A stretch of DNA of 64,000 bases. Origin: Bidens hawaiensis (lineage: Eukaryota > Streptophyta > Magnoliopsida > Asterales > Asteraceae). How positions within the stretch are numbered: the stretch's first letter is position 1; each line of letters opens with the position of its first letter. The DNA lies in the NCBI GenBank assembly GCA_021521415.1, contig JAIQDT010005804.1, positions 1 to 64,000 on the forward strand, read 5' to 3'. The notes below the pieces were generated by a model, which was not told where the DNA came from, did no database searches, and saw only the letters and a list, made by a program, of their open reading frames with translations. Below, piece by piece: positions 1 to 12,300 of this stretch. Made by a program: the position numbers and the translations under genes.

Positions 1-3000
1 CCTTTCTGCTTGTTCTTTGATAAATCTTGAGATATCATTTCTTTGCTGACCAGATGGCTGACTTCTGATTTGATTGTCATACAGTGTTAGTTCAGCCATC
101 TTCTTCAGTTGTTCTTTTGAAAACTTCCTCAAGTCATCTCTGAATATTATGAGAGTTTCCTCTTTATCCTCAGTTATAACCCTCAAGGTCTTTGATCTTT
201 TGTCGAAGTGGAGATATGTGGGCACGTTTAAGTTCCTTGGTGGCTCAGGCCTCACACTCTTAGATCTTGGGGTTCTGCTCGAGCTTCCTTGCTGAGTTTT
301 CTTGACTTTGTCGAGCCCCTCTTCTTCATACCATCTTTTTATAGTTTCATTGGTCTGTACCACTAACCTTGACATTTTGACCCCTTTCTTATGAAGAGCA
401 CTCATCATTTCAGCTCTTACTTCTTCTTCAGCTCTCATCCTTTCTTCCTGTAGTCTTTTCTGGGTTTCTAAATACAATCTCTGCTCTCGATTGTAAATCT
501 CCAACAGTTGTTCATGAGCCATATTGTTGAATTGTTCTTTTGTCATGCCCTTTCCCATTACTATTTCTTTCAAGATTTTAAATCTCAGAGGATCTTCAAA
601 CCACTTCTTTGCCACTTCTTCCTTCTTCTTAGCTTCTTCTCTTTCTCTAGCCAATCTCAACCTTAGCTCTTGTTCTGTTTCATATTCTTACTAACTTTTC
701 TTGTCTTTGTGAGAGGCTTTTACAAGTTGAATTTTTCTCTTCAGTTCTTCAGGAGAGAGGTTTATCAAGAAGTTGTAGCTGTATCCATACAATTGAAGAA
801 ATTTTATATCATTGTGTTTGGCTTTCAAAGATTCATACTTTCTCCCCTTCATTCTTCTTCCTTGATATCTTCTTCACATAGTCTGCAACGTCACTTACAA
901 GAGTATTTCTGTAAAGTCTGTCTATTGAATCAAAGGATTGCAAGTTTAGGAATTCAGGCTTGTGATCGGCTTTCATTAAAGCTTCTCTTCTAGACTTCCT
1001 TGTCTTCCACCCCTCAGCTTCTTTTGCCATTTGTTCTTTTGACAGTCTTTGAAGGTGCCTTAAGTCATATCCCAAACTGATCAGATAATCTTTGTCTTCA
1101 TTTTCCATTTCAATCTCCTTTAACTCATCATTATCTTTATTCTCGGCTTCTAAATCAACTGTTTCTTCAAGATCATGGAGAGCCTCAATCATAGGTTCTT
1201 CATGTCTTTCAGATTGAGTTCTCTTTCTTTCTTCTAATTTGTCTTTCCTTATTTTGTATATCATCTTCTTTATTGATTTTTGTCTCTTGGACTTTGGTGT
1301 TTCAACTTCAGACGTAGCTTTTCTTTTCAATTCAGTTTGAACATTGGTGGGAAAGCTAGACTGATGCATTTCATTTTCTGGGCCTTCCAGTATAATTTCC
1401 TCATCAACTGACTCTGAGGATTCATGGTTATCTTTATCACCAACTTCTTCTATGATTGGTTCAGATGTGTCTGTCGGCAACAATTGGCTTTTCTCCCACT
1501 GTTCTTGTCTTGCTCCTCTTGAGCCCTCCTGGCTGCAGCCACAGTTGCTGAACTATATTCTTCAGGATGTAGAAGAATATCATAATGTGTTCTGAGCATT
1601 ACCAATTGTGCAATGAATTTGACATATACGTTCCATGGCATCTTTGGTCCCTCATTCTTCTCAGGCTCATCCCTCAATCCCAGACCAGTTTCTTGATCAT
1701 TGTTAGTTTCTATACCAGTGTTTACAGGTTCTGTTTCGGTAGTTCACTTTCAATTTCCACATGCTCTTTTCATGTTCACTTGTCACAGGTTCTTCAGTTT
1801 TGTCCTTTTCAGGATCATCAACATTCATTATTTCTCTCAAAGCATCAAGTGTAGCCTTTATTGTTTCATCTGCCTCTTTCAGCCTCCTCTCATCTGCCTC
1901 TTCTTTCTCTTTCATGTTTATAAGTGCTTCAAGCACTTCCTGAGGGATTTCCTCCTCCTCTTCTCTCTCCAAAGCCTCTAAATCTTCATTCATTAAATTT
2001 ATGGTTGTCTTTACAGATTCAGCTTCTGCAACATCTGGATCAACTACATTTTCTTTGTACAGAATATCATCAGATTGAACTGTATGTTGGGGCATGGGAT
2101 GTAGATCATCATCAGTAAGTGCAACCCCTTTCCATTTTCTTTTCTTTTCAAAATTTTTTCTTCAGTTTCTTCTTCTTCTTTATCCTCCCCCTCATCATCC
2201 GAATCTCCATCATAATATGCTTGATTGATCATGTTCAAAGCATTTGATGGTTCGACCTTCATAGCCTCCTCTTTAGAACTTTCATATAATTCACCAATTA
2301 CCCTCAAACTCTCTGAACCTTCAGTATTCTCCCCCTGTTTTGGTGCATCTGAGGTCTTCTCAACCTTAGAATGCCGCTCTAGGGTTCGAATTTTCAATTG
2401 AGCTTCATTCAGTGCAGCTTCCAATGCCGAGTTCCTTGTAGTCAGTATGGCATTTTGTTCTTTCAACATTATGTTTTCAAACTCAAGTTTGGCATTCTCA
2501 CAAACAATATCATATAGGTTAGAGCTTGATGGTGGGGTTTCTTGATTTGGCTTTGAGGCGGGTTTAGAGAACGGTTCAGATTCAGCAGTTTCAGGAGATG
2601 GGACCTTATATGGTTCAAAGGATGGGGTTGGGTGAGTTGGTGGGGTAGTTTCAGTAGCAGGGTGATCTTGAATGGGTTTAGATGGTGTGGGGATAGGGAT
2701 GTTATCCGTTGGTTCATTTTTAAATAAAGTAGGTTCAGTGGTGGCTGGTGAAGAAGGAATATCATCATTAGCATTATCTAGCTCCACAGAATCTGTGTCA
2801 TCATGGTAAACCTCAGGTGGTGGAGAGTCTGGTGGAGTTATCTTTTGGATGGTGGCAACAACATCAGATACAACACCTATTATAAACGTATCATCATCCA
2901 TTTTCTCTGTAGCTTGATTGATCGGACTCACAATTGGTTCATCTACCTCCTCATGGATCTCCACCTCTGCTTTAACTGCCTCATATGCAACTTGTTCAAT

Positions 3001-3948
3001 CAAAGGAACATTTTCCTCAATTATCTCCTGTGCATTATCATCATTATCAATCATCATGCCACTTCCACCTTCCGGACCATTGTTACCATCATCGCTATGA
3101 TCATCATCATCTGCATCATTGTCATCTCCATCATCATTTTCCTCAGAATCACTATATCCAGGGGTCCGTGGTATATTTATAGCACCTAGTGACGATACTA
3201 GCAACCATGGGAGGATATCCCAGTCATCATTGTCAACGAACTTACTCTTTGCATCTTTCATGCGTTTGCAGATATTTGGATCTTGCAACCTCAAAATCTG
3301 TCATGTCCTTTGAATTTCTGGTAGAGCTCTGTTTATTAAGATCTGTAGAAAGCGTGGATACATGAGAAATCGTTGATTTACTTACTTCTCTGCATTTGAT
3401 GCTAACCTTTGAAAAATAAGTCTGGAAATGTTGAAGGGTTGCTGATATATAATGGCTACTGTGAGAGTCCCAAGCTCTCTACTCAACAAAGTCCAAGTCC
3501 CTCTCCTAGGAGATAGGGAATGAATCACATGATGAATCAGGAACCTGTAGATCAATGGAAAACTCCCTTTTTGAAATTTTCCCTCTTTTACATCCCCTTG
3601 GTATCCCATAGTCTCTTGAAAGACTCTTAACAACCTTGGGACCAAGTAGGACGGCTGAGCCTCAAAATTGCCATTAAGGTCCAGTGCAGCTCGTGTAGAT
3701 GCTTCTGTTATCTCAATGTCATTGTTTAAAACAGATGTCTCAATCCTCTTCCCGTTCACATCATTGACATAGGTTGCTGACTCCCAAAAGTCTGTAAGAT
3801 GGTTCCTGCAGATTGTGGGGTTTTCTGTCAGCGCCATTCTTAAATTGGAGTTTCTTAAAAAATTTATCATTACTTCCCACTCCATATTTTCCTCGTCGAG
3901 CTCTAACTGAGCGCACATATTGTGCCTCTTTTCAAATTTTAGGGCCAT
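1..3948 (-). pseudogene. Extra 3' ORF of the SIRE-type copia element (env-position ORF), broken
   Basis: The frame opens with MALKF at 3948 and can be followed to the left edge through several frame changes. Residues 1-188 form a globular domain that I recall as recurring next to copia pol in Asteraceae genomes; after an in-frame TAA (3382-3384) the family-typical motif MYPRFLQ follows near 3340, so the stop is a mutation and not the end of the domain. Next come a very acidic D/E-rich stretch (about 3150-3050), a Pro/Ser/Thr-rich linker (about 2830-2520), a heptad-like coiled coil (about 2500-2370), further acidic helices, and a long charged coiled coil (about 1480-1). No clear signal peptide or membrane segment was seen, so a true envelope role is not supported. 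Function unknown; position matches the so-called env-like ORF of SIRE elements. Confidence 0.7.
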
Positions 3949-4709
3949 TAGTCCTATTTCGTAGTAATATGTGTACCTGTAAAAGCAAGTAAATAGTTAG
4001 TCCGTAAATCAATTGAAAAACCCTAATTTCGAAATCGGTGTGAAGATAATCGAATAACGATGTCTTACCGAAGTCGAAACAGAGCTAATGGCTGTAATCG
4101 AAGTAAAATTGTGTAATCGAGCAAGTAGGAAATAGCACGAGCAAAGGGGTTTTTCGTCTAGGTTTAAGAGGAGGATGAAGAAATATGTGAAAAAGCTTCT
4201 AAGTCCCCCTTTTATACCTAACGTTTGGGTGGTACAGTACCTCATTTTGTCGTCTAGCACACGACAGTTGTCATTTAATTTCAAATTTATTGTACCTCCT
4301 TTGCTCGAGTATACAGCCAAATTAACAGTTGTATCCAACTGTACTCAAGTACATAGTACAACTTTTGCTCGATGTACTAGGGAATATTCTGTCCTTGATC
4401 ACTAGTGTACTCGAGACAGATTGCTTGACTAGACTTGTGCTCAATGCCTTAGCCAAATTTTTAATGATCATCATGGTACCTGCTTGAGTATTAAGTCATA
4501 CTCGAGGTGCAGTGTGCTTGACTATACTTATCAAAATTTAGTCAGTACAAATTTCTGAGACACACCAGTAATTGAACCTTACTCGACTATGCATCATGCT
4601 CGAGATACTTAGAAATATATCATGACAATGGCCTATGCTCGAGACGCATTCTTAAGTGTTAGATCCTTTGCTCGACCAACTTACTTACAAAAGCTCAATG
4701 TGCTCGATG
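3949..4709 (-). other. Noncoding spacer upstream of the extra ORF with TGCTCGA motifs
   Basis: No credible ORF. From about 4300 the motif TGCTCGA or TCGAGCA appears every 40-60 bases (for example near 4303, 4371, 4408, 4438, 4631, 4670, 4701). The same motif fills 7080-9110 and the LTR at 16500-17060, so this is internal sequence of the SIRE-type element, continuous with the stretch after 7072 if the solo LTR is removed. Confidence 0.6.
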
Positions 4710-5160
4710 TGTAAGGCCCCGAACCCGGTAGCCTTACTTTAGCGTCGGATTTACTCATAAACACAGTTCTTACAAATCAAAGTTCATTAAAACTTTCGCG
4801 GAATATAAAAACTTTCATGAAACGTTACAGCAATCCAAAACTTGCCTTAATTAAACATTCTTGTCTTTCAAAATAAACGTCAATTACATTAAAACATCTT
4901 GAGTCTTCAGATGCCAGTCTCCTATTCGCCCACCATGTGCCCGCTCAAGCTAGCTGTCTCATTCTACTCACCTGCGTGCATACTAAAAGTCAGCTACGCT
5001 GAGTGAGTTCTAGTTAATCGGACGCCATACAATACATACACATACATACATATCCAAAGATACATATCCATACTTAACTAGTTACCCTTCTGTTCTACAT
5101 ACATACTTACTACCATACATACATACATATCTACAATCACTAACCTCAGTCTACCGAGAG

Positions 5161-5575
5161 TACGTTCATAGTCCGCCGTCTATACCTGTACTCAAGGTCG
5201 TGAACACGTAAAAGGTCCACAGTCCTTACCTATGTTCACCGTTTAGGGTACGTGCAAGGTCCGCAGTCCTTCCCTATACCATCCTACATCCACAACACGT
5301 ACAAGGTCCACAGTCCTTCCCTATGTTGCAACCTAATTCATAGCACGTACGAGGTCCGCAGTCCTCCCCTATGCTACCACAACACAAATACAGCACGTAT
5401 AAGGTCCACAATCCTTTCCTATGCTGATGCCTATCTGAAGTACGTATAAGGTCCACAGTCCTTAACTACGTTCTCATCTATCATCTATAACACGTATAAG
5501 GCCCACCGTCCCTATCTACGTTTACATCTATCATCTACATTACGTATAAGGCCTGCAGTCCTTAACTACGCCATC
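5161..5575. repeat. Minisatellite inside solo LTR, about 48-bp unit, eight degenerate copies
   Basis: The core AAGGTCCACAGTCCTTNCC recurs near 5211, 5255, 5303, 5350, 5400, 5448, 5498 and 5548, each preceded by a variant of CACGTATAAGG. The spacing is about 44-50 bases. The array lies between the two splice-like sites of the LTR. LTR-A and the Gy1 LTR have different arrays in the equivalent position. Confidence 0.88.
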
Positions 5576-6174
5576 ACCAGCCGAGTCTATGTCCGACAGA
5601 AGCTAGAGGGATTTGCCATCCTAACTTACTATGTCGAACGTAGAACTCACATACCACTCGTGTACCTGTATACACATACTTCACATATACAATAATTACA
5701 TTATAGCATAAGAACACTCTAGGCGTTCTTTACATCATTCATTTAACAACCATACCCCTTGTCGATACGTGCAATATCCGAAGATTGTTCACGCCCCGAC
5801 AAGTATTCATTTGTAATGTTCATACATCTTCGATATATAATATTCGTACCTTTATTTTTAACCTGACAGTACGCGCAATATCCGAAGATCGTTCGCGTAC
5901 CGACAAGCAATCATTCATATCCATCACATATATCACATATGGCATACACTTATCACTTAGGATAAATGTATTAACAAACACATCGAGTATGCACACAGCC
6001 CCGAAAACATAACAAGGAATGGGGCTAGAAACTCACCTGAATCCTGTTACGCCCTCCGTTAATAGTTATTCCCTTCTTGAGCTGTGCACGGCTAACTGTA
6101 TAATATTTACACGTATCAATTAACTACTACTACTCATGTTATATTTCTATCTTTATATGACCCACAACGAACGG

Positions 6175-6253
6175 GGGTCCGGGGACAGCGCCCCTGGCAG
6201 CGGGGTCTAGGGGCGGCAGCCCCAAGCAGGGTCCAAGGGGCAGAGCCCCTGGC
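6175..6253. repeat. GC-rich cluster of three short GGGG/CCCC hairpins
   Basis: Three consecutive small inverted repeats are visible: GGGGACAGCGCCCC, GGGGCGGCAGCCCC and GGGGCAGAGCCCC, joined by CTGG and TCTAG-type spacers. The same block occurs in LTR-A at 19947-20024 and, decayed, in the Gy1 LTR at about 43370-43425. It stands out against AT-rich flanks and lies in the transcribed part of the LTR. Confidence 0.75.
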
Positions 6254-6271
6254 TTTTAATTTATTTTCTAA

Positions 6272-6536
6272 TCGAACTTGACTTTAGGCGAAGTTAAACC
6301 TTAGGCGAACTTAGCTTTAGGCGAAGTTAAACCTTAAGCGAACTTAGCCTAGGCGAAGTTATCAGTTAGGAGAACTTGGCCGTAGGCGAATTATCAATTA
6401 GGCGAACTTGGCCGTAGGCGAAGTTATGCTTTGAAGGCGAAGTTAAGCTTTGAAGGTGAAGTTAAGCTTTGAAGGCGAAGTTAAGCTTTTGCAGGCGAAG
6501 TTACCCAGTTCGCAGGCGAAGTTGCCCAGTTCGCTA
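6272..6536. repeat. Short-period array of AGGCGAAGTTA units in solo LTR
   Basis: About sixteen variants of TTAGGCGAAGTTAA or GCGAACTT follow each other at 14-22-bp spacing. In LTR-A and the Gy1 LTR the equivalent place carries repeats of TTCGCTTCGCATGG (complement CGAAGCGAA), so the array type is family-wide but the unit has drifted. Confidence 0.8.
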
Positions 6537-6909
6537 CGGGTTTGGTTTTTATCACGCATTTTGGCGATTTTAATACCCTTGTTATGGTTCGGCATCACCC
6601 CCTAATGTTCCCTAACAATTTCGTTCGTATATATATCTCGTATATACTATAAAGCTTGGATCTTTAAGCTTAAGGACATTCAATAAAACATAAACTTTAA
6701 AGGTCAAGAACATACCTTTTGTGCTCGTTTGGATCTCGTTTAACTTGTTTAATCACAACTAATCGTTTACTCTCTCTCGGATCTTGCTCGTTTCTCTCCC
6801 TCGGCCGCCAACCGTATATGGCGGTGTGTGGTGTGTGTGTGTTTTGGAGTGTGTAGAGATTATGATGGAAATGAAATGTGGGTTTAGGGTTTTAGGTTGG
6901 TTTAGGGGA

Positions 6910-6917
6910 TATTTATA
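6910..6917 (-). promoter_or_regulatory. TATA box of the solo LTR
   Basis: Sense strand reads GGATATAAATATCCC about 155 bp from the LTR 5' end (7071). LTR-A has a TATATAAG at nearly the same distance (26174-26181), supporting this as the U3 promoter of the family. Confidence 0.6.
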
Positions 6918-7071
6918 TCCCTTAAAGCCCATGGACCTAGAGCCCATTCTTATTTAACCCATCTCAATTAATCTAAATCCATGATCCGTTCTTTACTCGA
7001 TATTAATTAATAACGCGAAATCACTAAACGTAACTTTCTTTATTCAACATTATAAATTTTAGCATGTTACA

Positions 7072-9309
7072 CGATGTACCCTTAAGCTCGAAGGCCCTAG
7101 CATATTAATCATTCCTATGCTTGTACTCGAACTCACAACCTAAGTGTATAGTCCACAAATTTGTTTGAACTACTTAACAAAGTGATCCCGTTGCTTAAGC
7201 TCGAACTCTCATGCCGACGCACCTAGCGCTCGTCTATGCTCGAATCCCTTGCACTCGAATAGATTTAACAACAATGCAATCATGCTCGAAACACATAAAT
7301 TACTATTCACTTCATTTCAGGTGCTCGTAAGTAAAATGCATGCTCGAGACACTTGACAACAAATTTTTCATTAGTATGCTTGAAAGTAAGATGCATGCTC
7401 GAAACACTTAATGATTCATACAAGTCACATAAGATATTTGACACAATGTTATCATGCTTAGTAAGCTAAGTTCTCCTGCTCGAATTAAAAATAATCATTT
7501 AAATTTGATGAGCTAACCTAAACAGTTAGTTGAAGGTGGAATAAGAGATCAAAATCCAATTCAAAATAAAATTCAATTTAGATTATTTGGAAAGATCTCA
7601 ACATGGGATCAGACTGCTTAAACAACGATCACACCACTTCATGGTCAGTGTTATTATGATTTAAGTTAGGTTGACAGCAGGTATACTTAGCATAATGGTC
7701 ATTGCCTTCTGTGATACATTTAGGATTCAATTAGAGCTTAAGTTAGGAATGGTTATCACTATAGCTTCAGATTGCCTCTAATCTCTTCTCAAAGCATATT
7801 TAGCTTTCTCTAAATCAGCTCGAATTGACTCCGACCCCCTGATGCCCTGGTCAAAATTGATTTTCGTATAACAAAGCAGATACTTATTTATATTTTGTCT
7901 TTGATAACAAACTGTAAGGTTGAACGTCGGACTTACATGCCTTACATTCCGGGTGTTTAGGACTTATTTGAATGCCCCACCCTTGTAGTTCCCTTAGTGC
8001 CCCTTAAGTCATGAAATCAGATAACTTGTTTATTTATATTATAATTTTGATCTTTTTATACTTTTCAGTCACTTTCTTTTTCTTTTCTTTTCTAAGATTT
8101 TTGCCATATTGCAATAATTTACTTCTGCTCAAATACTTAATAAATATTTTGATAGACCAGAAACACCAACAGCCTCGTGTATGATTGGATAATAACCTTT
8201 CTGTCTATCATTCGGAGAGATATGCTAGAGAGCACCTTATTTTCCAATGTTTCACCACATCATACTTAGCAAATTTAAGTGTATATCACATATGACATCT
8301 ACAGAGTATGGAAAGCTACCATACTTTGCCAATGACTGTACTCAAAGCCCTTTGAACTTATAATCCATGGGTTAGTTGTGTTAAATAGTTTTCTATCATT
8401 TCCCATTTTAGTTTGGATTCAATCTCCACGGAAAATAGTTTCTAGCTTCTTTGAAACTGGGAACTTGGATAATATTATCATCTCTCTTATGAAATATCAC
8501 CGAAAACAGTGTTGCTTAGTCAAAAACTTTTAACATTTTAAAATCATTTCCTTTTGAAAGTTCACTTGAGAACTTGATTTTAAATAGTGTTGTCATTTAA
8601 GCATGTTTGACATGCACTCATTATCACAGTATCAAACCATATTCATTCAGATAATCACATGAGTCTGTCGAGCATACTCAGAAGTTCATCGAGCATACTC
8701 GAAAGTCACTCGAGCAAACTAAGATTTATCATTTCAAGTATTGTGCTCGAAAGACTTAGCTGAGTGCTCGAGTAGTATACTTGTGCTTGAAATACTTAGA
8801 AAATTTTCCAAGACACATGTCCATGCTCGACCACCAGTAACACATCATTTGTGCTCGAGTTACTTGTTAAACCTCAAGTATGGTTTGTTTGTGCTCGTTG
8901 AGCATTAAACACACCATGCAACACAGAGTTGTGCTCGAAATACTTGGATGAGTTTTCAAGGCCAAATTCTGTGCTCGAGCAGCTGAGCTATGACATATGT
9001 GCTCGAATGACTTAGAATAGTCTTTCAAGAGCCTTTACCTTTGCTCGAGGAGCAACAAGCACACTATCAAGCATAGATTCATGCTCGAAGTACTTAGAAT
9101 CACAAATACATCATGCAAGCACAGATCAAAGTACCAAAAAGTGTAAGCAATAATATCAACATAATGCAACAAGATTTTCACACAATTCAGTCACATACAT
9201 GATTCATGCAATTTGAATAATCAGTTAAGCATAGCAAATCATCATGCAAACATTCAAAGTGGGTAACACAGATAATCAGTAAGCACCTCACTTAAGCACA
9301 CATCCTAAA
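7072..9309 (-). repeat. Noncoding 3' region of SIRE-type element with dispersed TGCTCGA array
   Basis: There is no coding potential between the end of pol and the solo LTR. Two tracts, 7080-7490 and especially 8660-9110, contain TGCTCGA or TCGAGCA every 30-60 bases, often extended to TGCTCGAAATACTTAG. About a dozen copies lie in the 450 bases 8660-9110. The stretch 7500-8650 is ordinary AT-rich sequence without visible structure. Confidence 0.65.
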
Positions 9310-12300
9310 TCAGACTTCATCAACATTTATCATTCCTAGGCACTTTAACAGAAAATGAAACCTGGTTTTATCAAAAGGTCTGGTGAATAAATCAGCCAAA
9401 TTATCAATTGTGTCTACCCTTTTCATTTCTATTAAACCTTTTTCCTGACAATCCCTAATGAAATGATGTCCAATTTCAATGTGCTTAGTCTTAGAATGTT
9501 GGACAGGATTCTTAACTATAAACATAGCAGCAGTATTATCAATTAAAATTGGTGTAAATAAGAAATTCAGACCATAGTCCAGCTGTTGATTTTGAATCCA
9601 TAGAACCTATGCACAGCAAGCAGAGGCAGCAATATACTCAGCTTCAGTTGTAGAGATTGACATTGTAGTTTGCTTCTTGCATTGCCAAGACACTAGCCTG
9701 TTCCCTAGAAACTGGCATCCTCCTGAAGTTGATTTTCTACTCATGTTGCAACCATCATAGTCATTGTCTGTGTAAGCCAACAAATCAAAGGAAGGATTCT
9801 TTGGATACCAAATCCCCAAATCTGGTTTTCCTTTCAAGTATCTGAATATCCTCTTCACTACAAGCATATGTGAGACCTTAGGGTTAGCTTGAAATCTTGC
9901 ACAGACACACACAGCAAACATAATATCTGGCCTAGATGCTGTGAGATACATCAATGATCCTATCTTGGCCCTATATTCATGCTGGTCCACTGGCTCCCCC
10001 TTTTCATCAGGTACCATTTTCTCATGTGCGTCCATTGGTGTGGACACTATCTTGAAGTCTTGGCACTTGAATTTGTTAAGAATCTCTTGTACATATTTTG
10101 ATTGATTTATGAAGATTCCATCAACTTTCTGTTGCACTTGAAGTCCAAGGAAGAAGTTCATTTCTCCCATTGAACTCATTTTGTACTTGGACTTCATCAC
10201 CTGTTCAAACTCTTTGCACATTTGTTCATTTGTAGAGCCAAAGATAATGTCATCCACGTACACTTACAGCAACAGCAGATCTTTGTTTCTCCTTTTGTAG
10301 AATAGAGTCTTGTCAATGGCTCCTCTGTAGAAGCCATTTTCCAACAAATGGGTTGACAGCTCATCATACCAGGCTCTTGGTGCTTGATGTAGTCCATAAA
10401 GTGCTTTGCTGAGCTTGTAAACCTTGTTTTGAACTGGGTCTTCAAATCCAGGAGGTTGAGTGACAGAAACTTCTTCATCAATCTTTCCATTCAGAAATTC
10501 AAATTTTACATCAAGTTGATAGACTTTAATGTTCATTGATGCTGCATATGTCAGAAAGATCCTGATAGCCTCTAGTCTTGAAACTGGAGTAAAGACTTCT
10601 TCAAAGTCCACTCCTTCTTCCTGTAAGCATCCTAGAGCTACGAATCTTGCTTTGTTCTTGATTACTATCCCCCTTTCATCCTTTTTGTTCCTGAATACCC
10701 ATTTTGTTCCAATTGCATACTTTCCTCTGGGCTTGTCCACCAAGTCCCATACATGCAAGTCTCTGAGTTGGGCTAATTCTTCCTGCATAGCTTCTACCCA
10801 GCTATTGTCCTTTAATGCTTGGTTGATGTTCTTTGGTTCAACTTGGGATAAGAAGCAGGCATACAGGCATATATTTGCCTTTACAGATGAGCTTCTGGTA
10901 ACTCTTTCATGCAAGTCTCCTATTATGTTTTTTGCAGGGTGATTTCTTTCAACAGAGGTGGTCTGCACAACTTGTTGTGCAGACACTTCTGTCTCCATAT
11001 TTGTCATGTTTAACACAGCAGATTCATCTTCAATTCTCTCTTGACTTTCTTCAGATTCTTGATTTTGATTGATTTCAGATGTTGATTCTTCATTAATCCA
11101 AATTGCAGTTAGTCAAACAAAGATTGAAACCTATCTTCAAATTGATGTATCCCTTTAGTATGAGCAGGTTGTTGACTCTGAATAGGTTCATTTTCAACAT
11201 CACTTGGACCTTCATTTGAGACTTCAACTAAAGCCTCCTGTCCATTTCATTCAACTTCAGCTGCTCCTTGGGTGCTTCTCTCAAAATTGAATCCATTTGC
11301 TTCAGGAGCAACTGATGTCCACAATTTGTCCAGATCAACTTGTTTATCTTTTCCCTTTTCTTCAAGGCTGGTTCTCTACATACTGTCATCCATATCTTCA
11401 TTGTAGATTTTAAAAGATTGATCATTTTCTCTAGATCAAATAGCCATTTGGGACCATCAACATTGTTAAAATGATTTTCATTGAATATTATGTCTGATGA
11501 CTCAATGACCACCATGTGCTCCTTCACATAGACTCTATAGGCCTTAGAATGAGATGAGTAGCCCACAAAGAAGCATTCCAGTGATTTGGACTGGAATTTG
11601 TTCAAATAGTCCTTTGTATTCAGGAGTGAGCATCTGCATCCAAAAGGCTTTTAGAACTTCACATAAGGCTTTCTTTTGAAGATAACCTCATATGGGGTCT
11701 TGTTTTGAGCCTTGTTCAGTTAGAACCCTGTTCTGCACATAGCATGCAGTATTGATTGCTTCTGCCCAAAAAGTTACTGGCAGATTTGCATCAGCAATCA
11801 TGGTCCTTGCAGCTTCAATCAATGTTCTGTTTCTTCTTTCTGCAACACCATTCTGTTCAGGAGTTCTAGGTGCACTGTATTGTTGAAACATTCCCTTAGA
11901 AGTGCAGAATTCATCCATAATTCCATTCTTGAATTTTGTCCCATTGTCACTTCTAATGACCTTCACCTTCCTCTCAAGCTGATTTTCCATCTTTAGCACA
12001 TAGGATCTGATCAGGTCTGGGGTTTCATCTTTGCTACCCACGAAGTATACCCAAGTAAATCTTGAATAATCATCAGTGATCACTAGGCAGTATCTTTTCT
12101 TCCCAATACTTGGAACACTTACAGGACCAAATAGATCCATGTGTAACAGTTCCAATACCTCATCAATTGTGTTTATCATTTTGCTCTTATGTGAAGATTT
12201 ATGTTGTTTTCCTTTTAGGAAAGATATGAATTTTTCTTCCAATTTGAACTCTCTTATGGGAAGGCCAACTACATGTTCACCTTTTACAAGTTTGTTCATG

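Larger units (their letters stand above)
4710..7071 (-). mobile_element. Solo LTR of a Gy1-family gypsy element
   Basis: Starts TGTAAGGCCCC and ends ATGTTACA on the plus strand (so its sense is minus: TGTAACA...CTTACA). It is flanked by a perfect 5-bp duplication CGATG (4705-4709 and 7072-7076) and has no PBS, gag or pol, which is the signature of a solo LTR. By sequence it pairs with LTR-A (18986) and the Gy1 LTR (42452). Sense layout: U3 of about 155 bp to a TATA box (6910-6917), a GCGAAG-rich array, a GC-rich hairpin cluster, a donor-like CAG|GTGAGT at 6037/6036, a minisatellite, a TCAGC-GCTGA stem, and an acceptor-like GCAG|G at 4972/4971. Confidence 0.92.

Noticed and set aside
3336..3384. 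A GTAAGT donor and TTTCTACAG acceptor at the end of the first part of the extra ORF suggested a short intron.
   Set aside because: The sequence between, read through the TAA, continues the family motif MYPRFLQ in frame, so a stop mutation explains it better; an intron of about 45 nt would also be too short for plants.
1..3948. Viral envelope gene, given the position after pol.
   Set aside because: No signal peptide, transmembrane or fusion segment is visible; composition is acidic and coiled coil.
5161..5575. Regular spacing of direct repeats resembling a CRISPR array.
   Set aside because: The repeats are degenerate, the spacers resemble each other, and the array lies in a plant LTR; it is a minisatellite.
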